Shown: positions 49,984 to 62,766, numbered from the stretch's first letter. The stretch is DNA of 64,000 bases from Tenebrio molitor (GCF_963966145.1 NC_091050.1:5022001-5086000); one strand, 5' to 3'. A program made the numbers and translations. Notes: generated by a model from the sequence alone, not told the origin.

Positions 49984-50042
49984 CAAGTCAAATTATTTAA
50001 CAACATAATTATCGTTATCATGTTGTTCAATAATTTGACTTA
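49984..50042. repeat. Hairpin AAGTCAAATTATT
   Basis: Arms AAGTCAAATTATTTAACAACAT and ATGTTGTTCAATAATTTGACTT are complementary with one mismatch around a 12-nt AT-rich loop. Possible small foldback element. Confidence 0.5.
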
Positions 50043-50467
50043 ACAAAGTCAGGAGTCACATTTATTTTGTCCCGACTATACCTAAATGTCTGTATAATAT
50101 TATGAATGGTGAAAAATATTATATTATAACATAATTACATAAACATTTTTGTTTTACAAAAATTTCCGATAATATTGCGGAATCTGGAAAAGTGCCCCGA
50201 ATGCTTGCAGCGTTTCCACGTTGAATGGCAAGGGAAATCCTCTCGAAAAGGAATTTCTTTGATTTTGAATCGCTTGATTCCGCGATAAGTCGGTTTCCGA
50301 TGACATTAATGAAATCGATGGCTTCTTTGCTTCTTTTTTATATTATGAATTGTCTTATGCAGTTACAAAAATATTTGATTATCGAAATTATTTGTTATCT
50401 ATGCATTAATTATAAAGATATTATTTTGTGTTTATAACGATTTATATTTCAAAATAACGAATTATAT

Positions 50468-50908
50468 CGGGTGTGTTAAAAAGGACGGACAAGCGTTTTA
50501 GTAGCGATTTCGTACCAAAAACTGTTCTGCAGATTTCAGTTAAAAAAAAAAAAAATCTCGGAAAGTGAAAATGAAAATGGCAGCAACGCAATAGGTAGGT
50601 AACTAAAAACTACCGTATGTAATGGTCATGGTTACAGTTTTTTTCTCTCAGTCGTTGGTTAAGACACCTAACAATATTCACACTGGCATTTCAAACGTAT
50701 ATATTCGTGAAATGAATTTTTGAATTTATGTTGAGGGCACCTTTGAAAGTTGACATATACATTTATGTTCCCACATCAATAACACGATCATTTAGTTTTA
50801 CAGGTAGTTTAGTTGTAACTAAAGCCTAAAAGCAAACAAAAATTCATTCCTGATTACCTAGCCTAAATTTTGCATCTTATTTGGTGTTCGTCCTTTTTGA
50901 CACACCCA
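50468..50908. mobile_element. Element with GGGTGTGTTAAAAAGGACG ends
   Basis: About 440 bp. The left end CGGGTGTGTTAAAAAGGACG is matched by the complement of GTCCTTTTTGACACACCC at the right. No coding potential. Confidence 0.65.
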
Positions 50909-51361
50909 CTAGGTATATCTATGTATTACGATTCCGAAAATACTGCTGATAAACAATTTATACTGTTACTTTAATAAACATAATCTGTAATGTGTCATAT
51001 GTCCCCAAAAATGATAGTGCTTTGATTTTTCAGCAGCACCGTTTGCATAACGATAGCATATTATGAAATACTTAAAAAATCTGCACAAGTAAATAGGTAA
51101 TATTATTTACTTTCCTTTGTCACTTTAATTCTTTAAAACGCACAACGGCTCGCAATGTTGACTATAAATCATAATCTTACAATAATTGCATTTTTTACAG
51201 AGCATTCCACAATTTTGTGACAATACAAAGTTATGTTTTTTAATTTGAAGTAAATTTGTATTAGGATATCTATTTCCACCTGTTGCTAAATTATTTCTGT
51301 TTAAATACTTTAAATGGGAGAAACATGCACTCTATCCCTGATACTTGTAGACAAATAAATA

Positions 51362-51598
51362 ACGGGTGACTATTAAAATTTTCACTTGGAGTTGGCTTTG
51401 AACGAGTTTTTATTTTTTCTGTTACTTTAGACACACGCAAGAACGCACGACAAATGTCAGTCAGTACAATTGAAGCATAACCAAATTAAGAGAAAAAAAC
51501 ATTTATTGAAATGTCAAACTTGTCAGTGTCTAAGGTGCAACGGAAAACAAAGAATGATCCATAGCCAACCCTAAGTGAAAATTTTAATAGTCACCCGT
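51362..51598. mobile_element. MITE family C, copy 2 (TA target)
   Basis: 237 bp, flanked by TA. It has the same termini as 8537-8761 and the interior in inverse orientation (GACACACGCAAGAACGCACG here, CGTTCTTGCGTGTGTC there). Confidence 0.8.
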
Positions 51599-51885
51599 TA
51601 GAACGTCATGTATTCAATTCTAAGTTTTAGAGGAATCGTTTCTATTCGCAAGATTTTACGTGATTTGCATTTTTTTTAATAGAACATCTGTATGTAGGTA
51701 AGTATATTACAACATGGACATAAAACATGTTTTTTTTTTATATCATATTAAACAAGTCATATCGATAATTAAAAAATGTATTCAATAAAGAAAATTTAAA
51801 AATGAAGTAGGCCAATTTGTCAAACACTTCGAAAGAATTGTCTTCAAGGAATAGAGGCTTTCACTACCGGTGTGTTCCAATATAT

Positions 51886-51985
51886 GTAATGGTTTCTGGG
51901 CTTGTTGGCCGCGGTCTGTTGGCATTTGTACCTAAAGAACCTAAGAAATGGCAGATCACGGCCACAACCCCGGAAACCATCATTT
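51886..51985. repeat. Foldback with GGTTTCTGGG/GGTTTCCGGGG arms
   Basis: Left arm ATGGTTTCTGGGCTTGTTGG and the complement of the right arm, ATGGTTTCCGGGGTTGTGGC, are about 80 percent alike. The segment is GC-rich for this region. It resembles linkers of insect retroelements, but that is memory-based. Confidence 0.4.
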
Positions 51986-53137
51986 TGGATTAACTTGTCA
52001 CATAATCATGAAACACCCAGTATAAATGCAATTATGTTAAGACTGTGGGGCTGACTACCACTTTTATATAAAAAAAATCATATTGGAAAAACTAACAGGC
52101 AATGTTGAGTTTTCCCCAAATCTTTGGACACATTGTATACTTGTAGACAATCGAACGTCGGTCAGAAGTGGTCTTTGTTTGCTAATTTAACATTCTGCAG
52201 GTGTAAATATGAAAACGCCGAGTTATTTCACACGCCTTCACAAGAACGAAATAATATGGATGCTTTTAATTAATTCATTATTGAAGAATGCGACACATTT
52301 GTACATGGATGTTGACTTCCTTCTAAACCAAATAAGTACCTAAACATAAAAAAATATAATTTGCTTCGTTAATTCATTATTAGAAATTATAAATGGAAAA
52401 TTTGGTTTAATTTTGAAACTATTTATTTCACTTACGTATTTTTTTGAATAACACAGTGTAACAACATTTTGGTAAGTTGTTTATGTACATTTTTACTTTA
52501 TTTGTGCTAAGTTAATTTTAACAGATTACAAAAATTCCATTAGTTCTTCTGAAGTCTTAGCTTTAGCTCCATAATGTTATCATACACTTACTCATTATTT
52601 TTTATCAATTTATGCAAATTTTGATATACAAAAATCTAAAAGCTACCTCTAAAAACCAGAAAGCATTTTCGAACGTAGTAAAATGTTTTAAAACATTCTA
52701 GAAAACAGATATTAAAATTTCACTAAAAATAAAAAAAAAAACAAAGCTGCAACGAAAAAATGTATTCATTCTTCAGTTATTTACTTCTTGATTGTCATAC
52801 ATTTTTTTGCGCTTAGGGCAATATTGCTTATGTGTTCAATTAACTTTTGTTGCCTTTTTTATTGTTCAGTTGTAGCTTAACGAATGAACATTTTTAAAGA
52901 ATACCATTTTCAAATTGAGAGTTCTATTTAATTAGTTTGATTAACGAAATAATTACTCCTTTAGTCTACATATTTATCATATATGTATACTGGGTGTCCG
53001 CGCGAAAGGTTATTTTTTAGTACCTAGGTCTGTGTAAAAAAGATGAAGGGTTGCAGAGGAACGATTTTGAAATATTTGACTTTGTTGAGTCTGTTGTGAC
53101 ATGATATTGTATTTTCCGAATAAAAAAGTGAATGTAT

Positions 53138-53262
53138 GTACGGTGGCCGGCAAAAAAAGTTAGCCATCATTTAAATGTCACTGTCATTAAAGCATTATTT
53201 ACACATTTGGATTTTGACGTAACAGAAAAGTGATGGCTAGTTTTTATTGCCGGCCATTGTAC
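53138..53262. mobile_element. MITE with GTACGGTGGCCGGCAA ends
   Basis: 125 bp. Left GTACGGTGGCCGGCAAAAAA and right TTATTGCCGGCCATTGTAC are inverted. The inner arms AGTTAGCCATCA and TGATGGCTAGTT also pair. Confidence 0.75.
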
Positions 53263-54362
53263 TTCTTATACATTTTAATTCACGTTTAAAATTTATGTCT
53301 ATTCGTTCCTGTTCTCGAAAGAATAAAAATTGAAATTTATTTAAATATTTACAAAACAGAAAATTATTTTATGTTTATTCGAACATCACAAAATGTTCCA
53401 TACCTGAAGTGAATAATAAATTGTTACCCTTTTCGGAAAGTCTGTAATAAACTTGTTACTGTAGAACTGACCACTGAAATATAAAAGTTAAAATATAACA
53501 AAATCAATAAAAAAAATCTATTAAAATCTTGTAGATGTATGTTGCTATCAAAAATGTAATAAACAGCACTTCCTTTACCTAATTGCCGGCCACATTTTTT
53601 GAATAATAATGATTAATGCTCATGTTTAACGCGACCATAAACCCACCTAAAGTAAACGCAACATTGCTTATTTAATTCAACAAACGTAGTATATGAAAGA
53701 AATGAATCATGAATGTCGTCGTGCAGTGTGAAAAATATAACCGACTCAATTAGCAAATTATCAAAATAACTAAATAGATCTTTATTAACGGAAACGGGTC
53801 ACATAAATTTATGAAAAAGTCTACCATCATTTTATGGTGTTCGCTGCGGAGAGAGGTTGATAAACTAACACAATAAATTTACAAGTGAAACAGCGCTTCT
53901 CCTGATAATTTCAGATAACAATTTCCTTAGTGATAATGATATGATATGATGTGTGCTATTATTTAGTGTAACTTGACATATTTTCATAAGCACCTCAACT
54001 CATTGAAGTGAGGAAAATGTTGTGAGATTTTGCAACTTATTACACACCACAGTTTTCCGGAGGAAGGTAAGTAGTAATTATGTTTTTTATCAGTTGTTTG
54101 TCTGCGGTGTGCCTAAACTTTTGCAGTTACACTAGAGAAACGCCCTTTTTTACGTCACACTTATATGGTAAACATACATTTGATAGATGGTGTTCAAGAT
54201 TTCACTATTAACGCACAATGTAAAAATACAGAAGCGTTCACTTAAAAAAGTTTTATCGAAAAGTACTTATTGTACCACAAACGCGTGTCTCTAGTATTCC
54301 TCATAATTTAAACAACATTGAGTAGGTACCTATTAATTTGATTAGGTCACTTTTTTTCAGTC

Positions 54363-55237
54363 ATGACGACTCCACCAGAAAACGTTAAGATTACAGTCGT
54401 TGGAGATGGTGTTGTAGGAAAAACATGTCTTTTAATTTCTTATACCAAAAATGAATTTCCGAAAGAGTATGTCCCCACGGTGTAAGTACCATAAAATTTC
54501 AATTACAGCAGCAACGTACAGTAAACAAGAAATAATTTAATAACGCTGAATTCGTGAGATGGATAGTTGTCCAGATAAATAGAAATACGATTTTAAAATC
54601 AAAATTATACTTATCATTTTAAGCAAACAAAAAATATCGATAATATTTAAACGTTATATCTCGCCAAATATTTTTTTTCCAACAGTTTTGAGCATTACGG
54701 TGAAAATATTACGGTTGACGGGGTCGAGTATAACATGACCTTATGGGATACAGCCGGGCAAGAAGATTATGAAAGGCTGAGACCACTGGCCTATCCAAAC
54801 GTAAACATTAAATACATTTTTGACAACATTCGTCATCTATTTCATTTTAGACAAAATGTTTTTTGGTTTGTTTTTCCGTTGATGATTCATCTTCGTCATA
54901 TGACAATGTGGCAGTGAAATGGGTTCCGGAGGTCAGACATCATAATCCTCACACACCGATAGTCTTAGTAGGTATGACTACAAATAGCTCTGCTTCGAAT
55001 AAAATAATGCCCAATTATGTCTTTTTAGCTACGAAAATAGATTTAAGATCAGATCGAAGCTTGCGATGTTACACCACCCAAGACGGTAAAAAACTCAAAA
55101 GAAGAGTCCGAGCACAAGGGTATGTTGAATGCTCGGCGAAAACAACGCAAGGCCTAGCAGACGTTTTCGTAGAGGCTATAAGGATTTACAAAAAAACTAA
55201 ATTTAAGTCGCGGACAATTAATTGTGTTTTATTATAA
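54363..55237 (+). CDS. RhoL: Rho-family small GTPase, RhoL type
   Basis: Membrane-anchored GTP switch; in Drosophila RhoL acts in haemocytes and germline cells. Exons: 54363-54481, 54686-54800, 54851-54971 and 55029-55237; 187 residues. Motifs: P-loop GDGVVGKTC, switch I YVPTVFEHY, DTAGQEDYERLRPL with the catalytic Gln, TKID and ECSAK. The ending CVLL is a geranylgeranylation-type CAAX box after a basic stretch (KKTKFKSR). The Rho insert helix is absent: TKIDLRSDRSLRCYTTQDGKK is shorter than Rac or Rho1, as I recall for Drosophila RhoL (TTQEGKK). Val replaces the usual Ala after GDG. A non-coding first exon probably ends at 54066. AATAAA at 55507 is the likely poly(A) signal. Confidence 0.88.
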
Positions 55238-56087
55238 ACTAAAGATTAAGAGTAGTGAATTAGGCACATATGGCTCGTCTTTGACAGATTTCATCATGAT
55301 ATTATTTAAATATGTTATTTGCAATTTACAATCGTCACACTTAAAGTTTTTTTTTAATGTAGTTTAGACAATTTTTTAATAGATTGCACGAACAACTACG
55401 GTGTTCAGCAAAGAAAACTGCTTCAAGAATTTGTACTTCGCTTTTGCTATAACAAAACAGTGTCTCTTGTTATAAAAATCAAACTCCGTAACATGTGTCA
55501 TATGGAAATAAAATATTTATTTTATCACTAATATAATATTTTACTCGCGCTTTCCAACAATCATTTTATTTATCTTAAGCAATTGATATAAATTTCGATA
55601 TTTTTAGAAATAAAGATTATTAAAACACATGCTGCATGTGACTATATCACTTATGAATTACATGTCGCTGCATTTAATTACCTAATAATTTGCTTTAAAT
55701 AATCACAAACTTGAGGTAAAAAATTTCGTCGATTTTTGTCCCTAACAAAAACACTTTTAATTACGATCTTCAAAGAAATCAAGTACCTACATTCGTCACC
55801 TTCGCTTTCTAAAAATATGCGTTAATTTAGCTTATTGTGTTTTCCATACTCCGTATTTATGACCTAAATTAACATTCAATATACTTGACAATATTAATAG
55901 CAAAAATAAAAATTGTTTATTTAATACAAACGGAAGTATATTTATCATTTAAATTAAAGCATTTATAGGATGTGATACATTTCTCGTAAATTCTAGATAC
56001 AGCCTATAAACAAAAATTAATAAAAACATCGCGTTTATATTAAAATAAGTAATAAAATGCGCAATCTGAAGCTGGTAGGCCGACACA
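55238..56087. other. Convergent 3' spacer, RhoL-like to zinc-finger gene
   Basis: About 0.85 kb of 3' UTR and spacer. It has the RhoL-like poly(A) signal at 55507 and a minus-strand AATAAA at 55917-55922 for the zinc-finger gene. No gene in between. Confidence 0.6.
55507..55512 (+). terminator. Poly(A) signal of RhoL-like gene
   Basis: AATAAA 270 nt after the stop. Confidence 0.55.
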
Positions 56088-57806
56088 TTATTTGTCTTCT
56101 GGTCCATATAGCAGCTCTTTGAGAGATTCTTCATTTATAAGCTGAAGGTTTTCGCACTGTTTTTCTTCATCTTTCTGTGTATTTTCTACTGATGCATTGG
56201 TTAAACATAGCGATTCAACATCAGGTAACAGTGGAGATAGCACCATCGAAAATAAATCAGGATGTTCTGTTGAATAAACCGTTGGTGAATCTAAAAATTG
56301 TAATTTTTTAATAAATAAAACAAAATCTTAATATTCCTACTTTCAATATTTGAGCACACATCTGTCCCCACATCTTCAACATTTTTTTCTGTTTTTTTGA
56401 TACTCTGAGACATACTATTTTCATCACCAACTACCACTATATTGTTCTGCAGATTTTTTTGAATCCCATTATTCTCCAAGTACATAACTTTAATTTCGCT
56501 GTTGTGATCATTTTGAATGAAATTTATATTTCCAGTATTGTAATCTACAGACATAATACATTTTACTGGTTCATTATTTAAATTAACAGCACTCGTTATA
56601 GTTTCTTGTTTTTGAATCTTCTCACTCGATTCAACAATTCTAACTACCGAGCCTGGAGGGTTCATAGGACACTTGTGCGACCTTTGACTCACTTTATATC
56701 TAAAACTCTTGTCACACGCGGTACACTTGTAGGGCATCACTCCGGTGTGGATTCTTTGGTGAACTAGATACGAAACCCGTTGCCTAAATCGTTTGCCTGC
56801 AAATTTTTTTATTGTTGAAGCAGAATTTTAGCATGATTCAATGTTGTACCACACGTTTCACAACCGAAAGGTCTTTCTCCTGAATGAATTCTAGCATGGT
56901 TTTGAAGGGTTGATAATTCTTTAAAAGCTCTACCACACTCATTGCAAACGTACGGTTTTTCCGAAGAGTGGTAAAGCATGTGCTTGTGATACGACTGTTG
57001 AAAAGTGAAAGATTTATTGCATTGGGCACAAAAATAAGGCATCTCTCCTAAAAACAAAAGTGAGAAGGTAAAACAAGACGTAACACAAGAGAATGTTTAC
57101 CTGTATGAAGTCTTTTGTGTTTTTTCAAAAAATATTTTGTCGTAAACATTTTTGAACACACATCGCATTCCCATTGCTTATTGTCTTGAATTTTAACTTG
57201 CTCGTTTGACGCTTTTGGTGATGTGGTAGCAATGTCCATATTTACTTCCTGCTGCACCGGAGTCGAATGAGTGGGGCTTTCGGGGCTACCGGTGTGACTG
57301 TAGGAAATGTCTGCATTTTGATGGCCGAATCCGTAATGAGCTACTCGCAAGTGCACCATTAAACTGCCTCTCTTTTTAAATTTTTTACTACATAAGTGGC
57401 AGTGATAACTGTAGAGACCTGTATTTTTATCGGGTAAAGTTTGGTGTAAAAGCTTTTGATGCATATCTAGTATAGTTTTGTCTGTAAAAGTGAAGCTGCA
57501 AATATCACATTTGATATGGTCGGTGTCATTTGCTACCAATGACTTGTTCAAGCTATTAATACTTTCGTTAATTTCTTTTTCGCTCTTTGCCATTTCAGTT
57601 TCTTCATTATATTTAGTACTGCCACTACTATCGCTTATGTGAGTGAAGAGATGTATTGTTAATTTGTCTAAACCTAAGAGAGACTCGTTGCAAACAGGAC
57701 ATGTTAGATGAGAGGTAGCTACACTTATTAAAGAAGACCGCAAAGAGTCCACTCCTGGAAAATGTGGTTTAAGGCACAACGGGCATGATAAAAGTTTTAT
57801 TTCCAT
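56088..57806 (-). CDS. C2H2 zinc-finger protein
   Basis: Probable nuclear DNA-binding protein. Exons: 57101-57806, 56850-57047, 56341-56796 and 56088-56290; 520 residues. The N-terminus starts MEIKLLSCPLCLKPHFPG. It has one plain early finger (CPVCNESLLGLDKLTIHLFTH), then two spaced fingers (CDICSFTFTDK, CHLCSKKFKKR). After a Ser/Thr/Pro-rich linker comes a tandem array (CDVCSKMF, CAQCNKSF, CNECGRAF, CETCGKRF) joined by TGE/SGE-type linkers. The last finger (CTACDKSF...HKC) is C2HC. The C-terminal 190 residues are acidic and finger-free, possibly an activation region. Introns interrupt the linker or finger after the first base of a Gly codon. The ATG at 57804-57806 is used; a further upstream start is blocked by a stop. 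I cannot name a one-to-one orthologue. Confidence 0.85.
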
Positions 57807-58064
57807 TTGCAACTGTTAAATCGGCCTAGAATTGCACAAACGTTAAATAATTGGGTACTGCGTGCTTACCTAAATGTATTTACAAAATTTTAAGTTCTAT
57901 TTTTAAATTACAAATTATTTCACATGCTCGAACTCTTGGCACATGAGCAACCTAAATTTAGAACGAGAGGGGCGGTTGCCGAGGCAACCGCGTAAACTGC
58001 ACCTAAACAAACTTCATCGATGACACAAAAGTAATTTTACGCGAATCGCGTGTCAATTTAAAAA
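57807..58064. promoter_or_regulatory. Bidirectional promoter, zinc-finger gene and CCDC39
   Basis: Only 258 bp separates the two ATGs of divergent genes. It includes a GC-rich patch (GAGAGGGGCGGTTGCC) with the X-box at 57975-57988. No TATA box is evident. Confidence 0.65.
57975..57988. promoter_or_regulatory. Perfect X-box (RFX binding site) of CCDC39
   Basis: GTTGCCGAGGCAAC is a full inverted repeat of the RFX half site with a 2-nt spacer, 77 nt upstream of the CCDC39 ATG. RFX factors drive ciliary genes through such boxes at this distance in worms and flies. Confidence 0.8.
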
Positions 58065-61000
58065 ATGTCGAATTATTTGGAAGATATCTTGAAGAAGTTG
58101 GGATGGGAAGACGGTTTCCAAATACCAGTGGCAAACGAAGAGAATCGACAACTCGAAGAAGAAGTTGCCAGACTCACTCTTCAAAAAGTTAAAGAAAAGA
58201 CTGTTTTTGAAACCGCGGCTCAAAAAGTAGAAAATCTCGACAACCACTTAAAATACATAAACCAAGAATGTGAACAAAACCAGGTAAACGACGTTCGTCA
58301 CTGTATCGAACAAATTCTAAGTGAACGTTTTAGAATTTGATCACGGCCCATGCCCAACAACTTCAATCAGAAGAAAGTAAGCTTCGGATTAATATTTCAG
58401 AAAAAGAAAAATTTGAGTCTGATATCAGAGACTACGGCAAAAAGATTGTTGATATAGACGAACGTAAAAGGCTTCAAAAAAATTTGTTGGAGAGATATAC
58501 CAAGAAATTGGACAAACTAAAATCGGAAACCGACTGGGATACTGAGGCTCTCAAAGCGTGGGAGGAATCGCTTCAAAAAAGAGACGACGATAATGAATTA
58601 ATCAAGAAGTTTTCAAAACAAGACGATCGGAAATACAATGAACTTGAGGCCAGAAGGCAAAATTTGGAAATGGAATATACCAATCGAAAACAAACCGTTG
58701 AAAAAATGGTTTGCGACATTACCAACTACGAACGGATGTTGGAACGCACAGGTCAGTCTTATATTTAATAAAATATGTGCCTAACTACAATAACAGTGAC
58801 AAAGGTACAAAGCAAATCGTAATAAGAAATAATAATTGATGCATTTCGAAGCCGTATTTTTTAAGTTAAACGTAAAGGAATTAGAAAATAAGTCTAAAAA
58901 AGATCTGACTTAATTTGTCTACATTAGGTATTTAACATTGTTCCTTTGGAAAGTGAAACGCTCACTCTTAAATTATCGATAAACAAAACATACTGTCCTT
59001 TGGATCACAACTAACCTATTACCTAATGGATGGCAATTCTATCACTGTCCAATTTTTTTTTACAGTATTTAATTTTTTTAGAGCTCATTAATCACTGTTT
59101 CACACATACGAGATTTTATTTTTATTATTTACCCGTGGTAATGAAGAGCAAATGAAAGTGAAATGACAACGAAAACGATTACCAGTTACCACGCAAGAAA
59201 TTTGACACTGACACTGAATTGTGTCGAAAAAACGTACAAAGCACTTTTACTTTTACCCAACCTTAATCACAGTAAATGCTGAAAATGTGCTTGATGTGTG
59301 ACATACACCTGTGCCCTTCGCGCTCTTCCCGAATTTGGACGACTCGTCCAGTTAGTTCTTCTACCAAATTTATCGGCTGGCTATAGACCGGCTGTTTTAA
59401 ATGCCCCCATAAAAGAAATCGCAAGGATTTAAATTGGGAGATCTTGGCGGCCAAAGTGAATCCTGCCCGGTAAACAATGTAACCCGTAAAAAAAAAGGAT
59501 TTAACAATATTATTAATTATTATTAACTGCTGCGCCGTTTTGTCAAGCTGCAACTAGTAATAACTGACCTACGCCAACCCAACCTCCGATAAGAAGATCC
59601 TTTTTTATCATACACGAGTGTATGAAGCGTGTAAAAAGCGAAAGTTTGCTTTTTCTTTACTGTTGCTTTTTTTATTTCTACTATGAACCAAGACAGTGGT
59701 GAGAGTAAATTGCCACGCCATTTGTTTACGTATTGTTACTTTTCTCAAAAAAGACGAAAATATATAAGTTAATAGATGTAATATTGTCAGATAAAACAAA
59801 GTATATTGACTAACCGTAATACAGGTCACCATTTACCTAATAATTTAATCTAACAGTGTTAATACATAATTACATGAATCGATTTAAGGAAAAATAATCA
59901 AGCAGCAAATCACGGAACGAAATGCTCTCATTCAACAATGGAAGGATTCAGTAAAGATACTACATCAGCGTGATGGCGACATAGATCGATTGCAAGTACA
60001 AATCTTCGAAATGCAGGAAATAATAGATAAAGAACAAGAAAAACTTGAAGAACAAAAACAGTTTTATGAAAATGAAGTCAGAAATAACAATGATGTAGAA
60101 CATGAAGCCCAACAGTTAAATTTGTTGAATTCGAAAATGCGAAGAGAATTAAATGAATTGACACAATACCTGTTGCTTTTAAGTAATCAGGTAATTACAA
60201 CAGACTACAGTTAGATTACTTCCTGTTTTGTATTAATTTGTAGGCAGATAGTTTAAGACGAACTATGATACGTGCTGCTCACCAATTACAAAAAGAACGA
60301 GGACGTAGAAAAAATTTGAGCGATGAAATTGAAAATAAAGAAAAAAAGATTATGGAATTCCGGGCCAATTTGGATCTTTTAAGAACGAGAAGTGAAAACT
60401 TGAAGAAAACAACAGTTTCCGCCGACGAACGTACTAAACACTTAGAAAAATTGATCGATTATGAGCAGAAACAACAGAGGGCCTCGCAAATTGATGTTGA
60501 AATGTTGCAAAATAATTATTTTCGAGTACAGCATGAGCTGCAGGTACAATTTAATGTTGGAAAAATGAAGGATCTTGACATTTACGGAGTCACGAACAAT
60601 ATTAACCATCTGCGAAAACACAACGAGGATCAACGTAAGGCTTTGGCGAAACGAAAAGAAGATGCGTATGAACTGGTAGGTTGCTTGTGGTATTTGTCAT
60701 CTCATCAAGTATAAACTGTTAACTGTTAGGATTATAAAATTGACGAAGTACAACGAAAGATTCTCATTAATGAAAATGTAATCCATAATGAAGATACTGA
60801 AGTATTGGAAGCTCGTCTTATTGAACTAGAGAACAAAATGGGGGAACACGCAGAAGTATGCAGCGGCGTTATCAGCTTAAATGATTGTTCAATTTAATAG
60901 CATTTTAGATTAAAAATTTGTTAAAAGATCAAGTCAATAAGATCAGGGACGACATGCGAAGACTAACTACGGCGATAGTAGCTGATCAGAGTCAATTAGG

Positions 61001-62730
61001 TCTTTTGAAAGATAAACTGCAGAGTCAAAATTTGAGTTTTGAAGGCGGTCAAAAGCAACTGCAAGCTTTAAAAAACAGTATACAGGAAAATCAAGTCGAA
61101 GAAAATATTCTTCGCTTACGTGTTGACCAACTGAATAAAGCAATGAAAAAAGAAGAAAAAAGTATTTACACCATGCAAAAATTTAAGTTAACTCTAGAGC
61201 AGGTTGATATTGGAATTTTATTATTTAAGAGATTTAAAAACACCAAATAAATTTTAGGCCACACAAGAACGAATTATAGAAATAGAAACTAATAAAGATA
61301 TTTTGCTTGCAAAGCGCAGAAATCTGAACGAAGATAGGGGAAGATTAAAGTGTGACATTGTTGAAAGACGCATACGACTAGAACAATTTAAGAAAAAATA
61401 TGATATAATCCTGACAAGTTTGGGAAAAGATGAAGATGGACAACCGCTGTCAGTGACATACTTTAAAATAAAAAATGCACAAGAAAAATTTTTGCTGCAA
61501 CAGGAGGGAGATGAATTAGATACTAAAATTAAGAAGGCCGAGAAAGAGATTCTTGCGATGGAAAACACGCTGAAAGTTGTAAATTTAACAAACGCTGCTT
61601 TTAAACAGAGTCTTGGAGCTGTTGAAGATGAAGGTAAGTGTAGTCGCACTGAAATTATTGAAAATTAATTTAACTATTTCAGGTAAAGAAATGCACGAAA
61701 TGAAAATGCTTGAAAACCAAATGTTGCTCGTAAATGATGTACTGAGAGAGAACAGAAAAAAAGTTACCGCGAAAAGACAAGAACTAGAGGGTAAGAGGTC
61801 TAGGTTTTGTGACAGCATAGAGAATAAAATTTTACAACTTAGTGGGTGGTACACAGTAACAAATGATTTATTTAGCTTTTCGTGATTGAGTTTTTTTTTT
61901 ACATTTACTTTTACAGAAGTGCAAGCTATCTTGAGTGATCTCGAAATTAAAAGAAATCAAGCAAAAGAGAGATTACTCGATTTGGAAGATGAATATTTAA
62001 AAACTGAAAAAGATATGGGAGTCAAGGATGAAAAATTGAAAAGAGCGGAACACTGTTTAAAGTTAGTTGAAAAAAAAATTAATCGAAAAGAGAAGGAACT
62101 TTACGATGTAAGTTGCCGTAATAAAAATACTGGTTTATTTCATGCTGGAAGTATCTTGTGTATCGTTACTTTATTTCAAAAATTAAAAAATAATACCCTG
62201 AAAATTGCATCACCCTTTTTTCCTGTAGCAACGGCCGTTGCTATTGTTTTTTGATTGATTATTTCACTTTTCAATGTCAGATTTGATGTATAAAATTAAA
62301 ACAGTCCGGTAGGTGTTGCTTAATGCTTACTGACACTTTCCGGCTCTGATACGGTTATAACTCACCTACCGGACTCAAATTGATGATGCAATCGAATATC
62401 TACCATAAACTATATTCTCTCATACAATTGCAGAGAGATCTAGAGATTCGTCAACTTAAAGAAGCAAATGCCCATGTGATGCAGCGATTGATTGAAATGT
62501 CAATACGTTACCAGGAGATGGCACCCTTGATTACCAGATACACAATCGAATACGACGTCAAGTTACCCGATAAGCGAACCCTTTCAACTTCTTCTAACCT
62601 TACCGAGTCCACAAGATCTACGCCGACTTGTAGCAAAGAAAAGGACCTGCCCGACGTGAAAAGTTCAAAATCTGATTCCAGTTCTCGAGGTTCTTCAATC
62701 GCAAAAATCGAATTAACTTTTCAAGTATAA
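58065..62730 (+). CDS. CCDC39: CCDC39 homologue, axonemal ruler protein
   Basis: Coiled-coil protein that with CCDC40 forms the 96-nm ruler setting the spacing of inner dynein arms and nexin links in motile cilia and sperm flagella. Exons: 58065-58283, 58334-58751, 59889-60190, 60244-60675, 60730-60855, 60909-61202, 61258-61633, 61683-61790, 61917-62107 and 62434-62730; 920 residues (human 941). Matches from memory include GWEDGFQIPVANEEN at the N-terminus (human WEDGFAIPVANEEN), DWDTEALKAWEES, KQDDRKYNEL, QRDGDIDRL, SVTYFKIKNAQEKFLLQQEG, KIKKAEKEILAMENTL and a Ser-rich tail. It is almost entirely coiled coil, with a low-complexity end (SKSDSSSRGSS). The third exon uses the acceptor at 59888; nearby AAG sites break frame. 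Intron 2 holds a transposon relic. Confidence 0.94.
59145..59665 (-). pseudogene. Degenerate transposon in CCDC39 intron
   Basis: Related to 43447-44110. The minus strand encodes LLWGHLKQPVYSQPINLVEE and LTGRVVQ, a transposase C-terminal piece. Shared flanking blocks include TTTGACACTGACACTGAATT and GTATGAAGCGTGTAAAAAGC. It is intronic, in antisense orientation to the host gene. Confidence 0.6.
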
Positions 62731-62760
62731 TTAACCAACATGATAACATTATAATTTTAT

Positions 62761-62766
62761 TTTATT
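62761..62766 (-). terminator. Poly(A) signal of symplekin
   Basis: AATAAA on the minus strand about 57 nt past the symplekin stop. It overlaps the CCDC39 3' UTR. Confidence 0.55.

Larger units (their letters stand above)
46657..54362. other. Long gene-poor region
   Basis: 7.7 kb of AT-rich sequence between the coiled-coil gene and the RhoL-like gene. It includes MITEs at 49249-49392, 50468-50908, 51362-51598 and 53138-53262, hairpins near 49984-50042 and 51886-51985, and transposon-type ends near 52989. The missing 5' exon of the coiled-coil gene may be here. A good donor (GGAAG|GTAAGT) at 54066 probably ends a 5' UTR exon of the RhoL-like gene. Confidence 0.5.
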
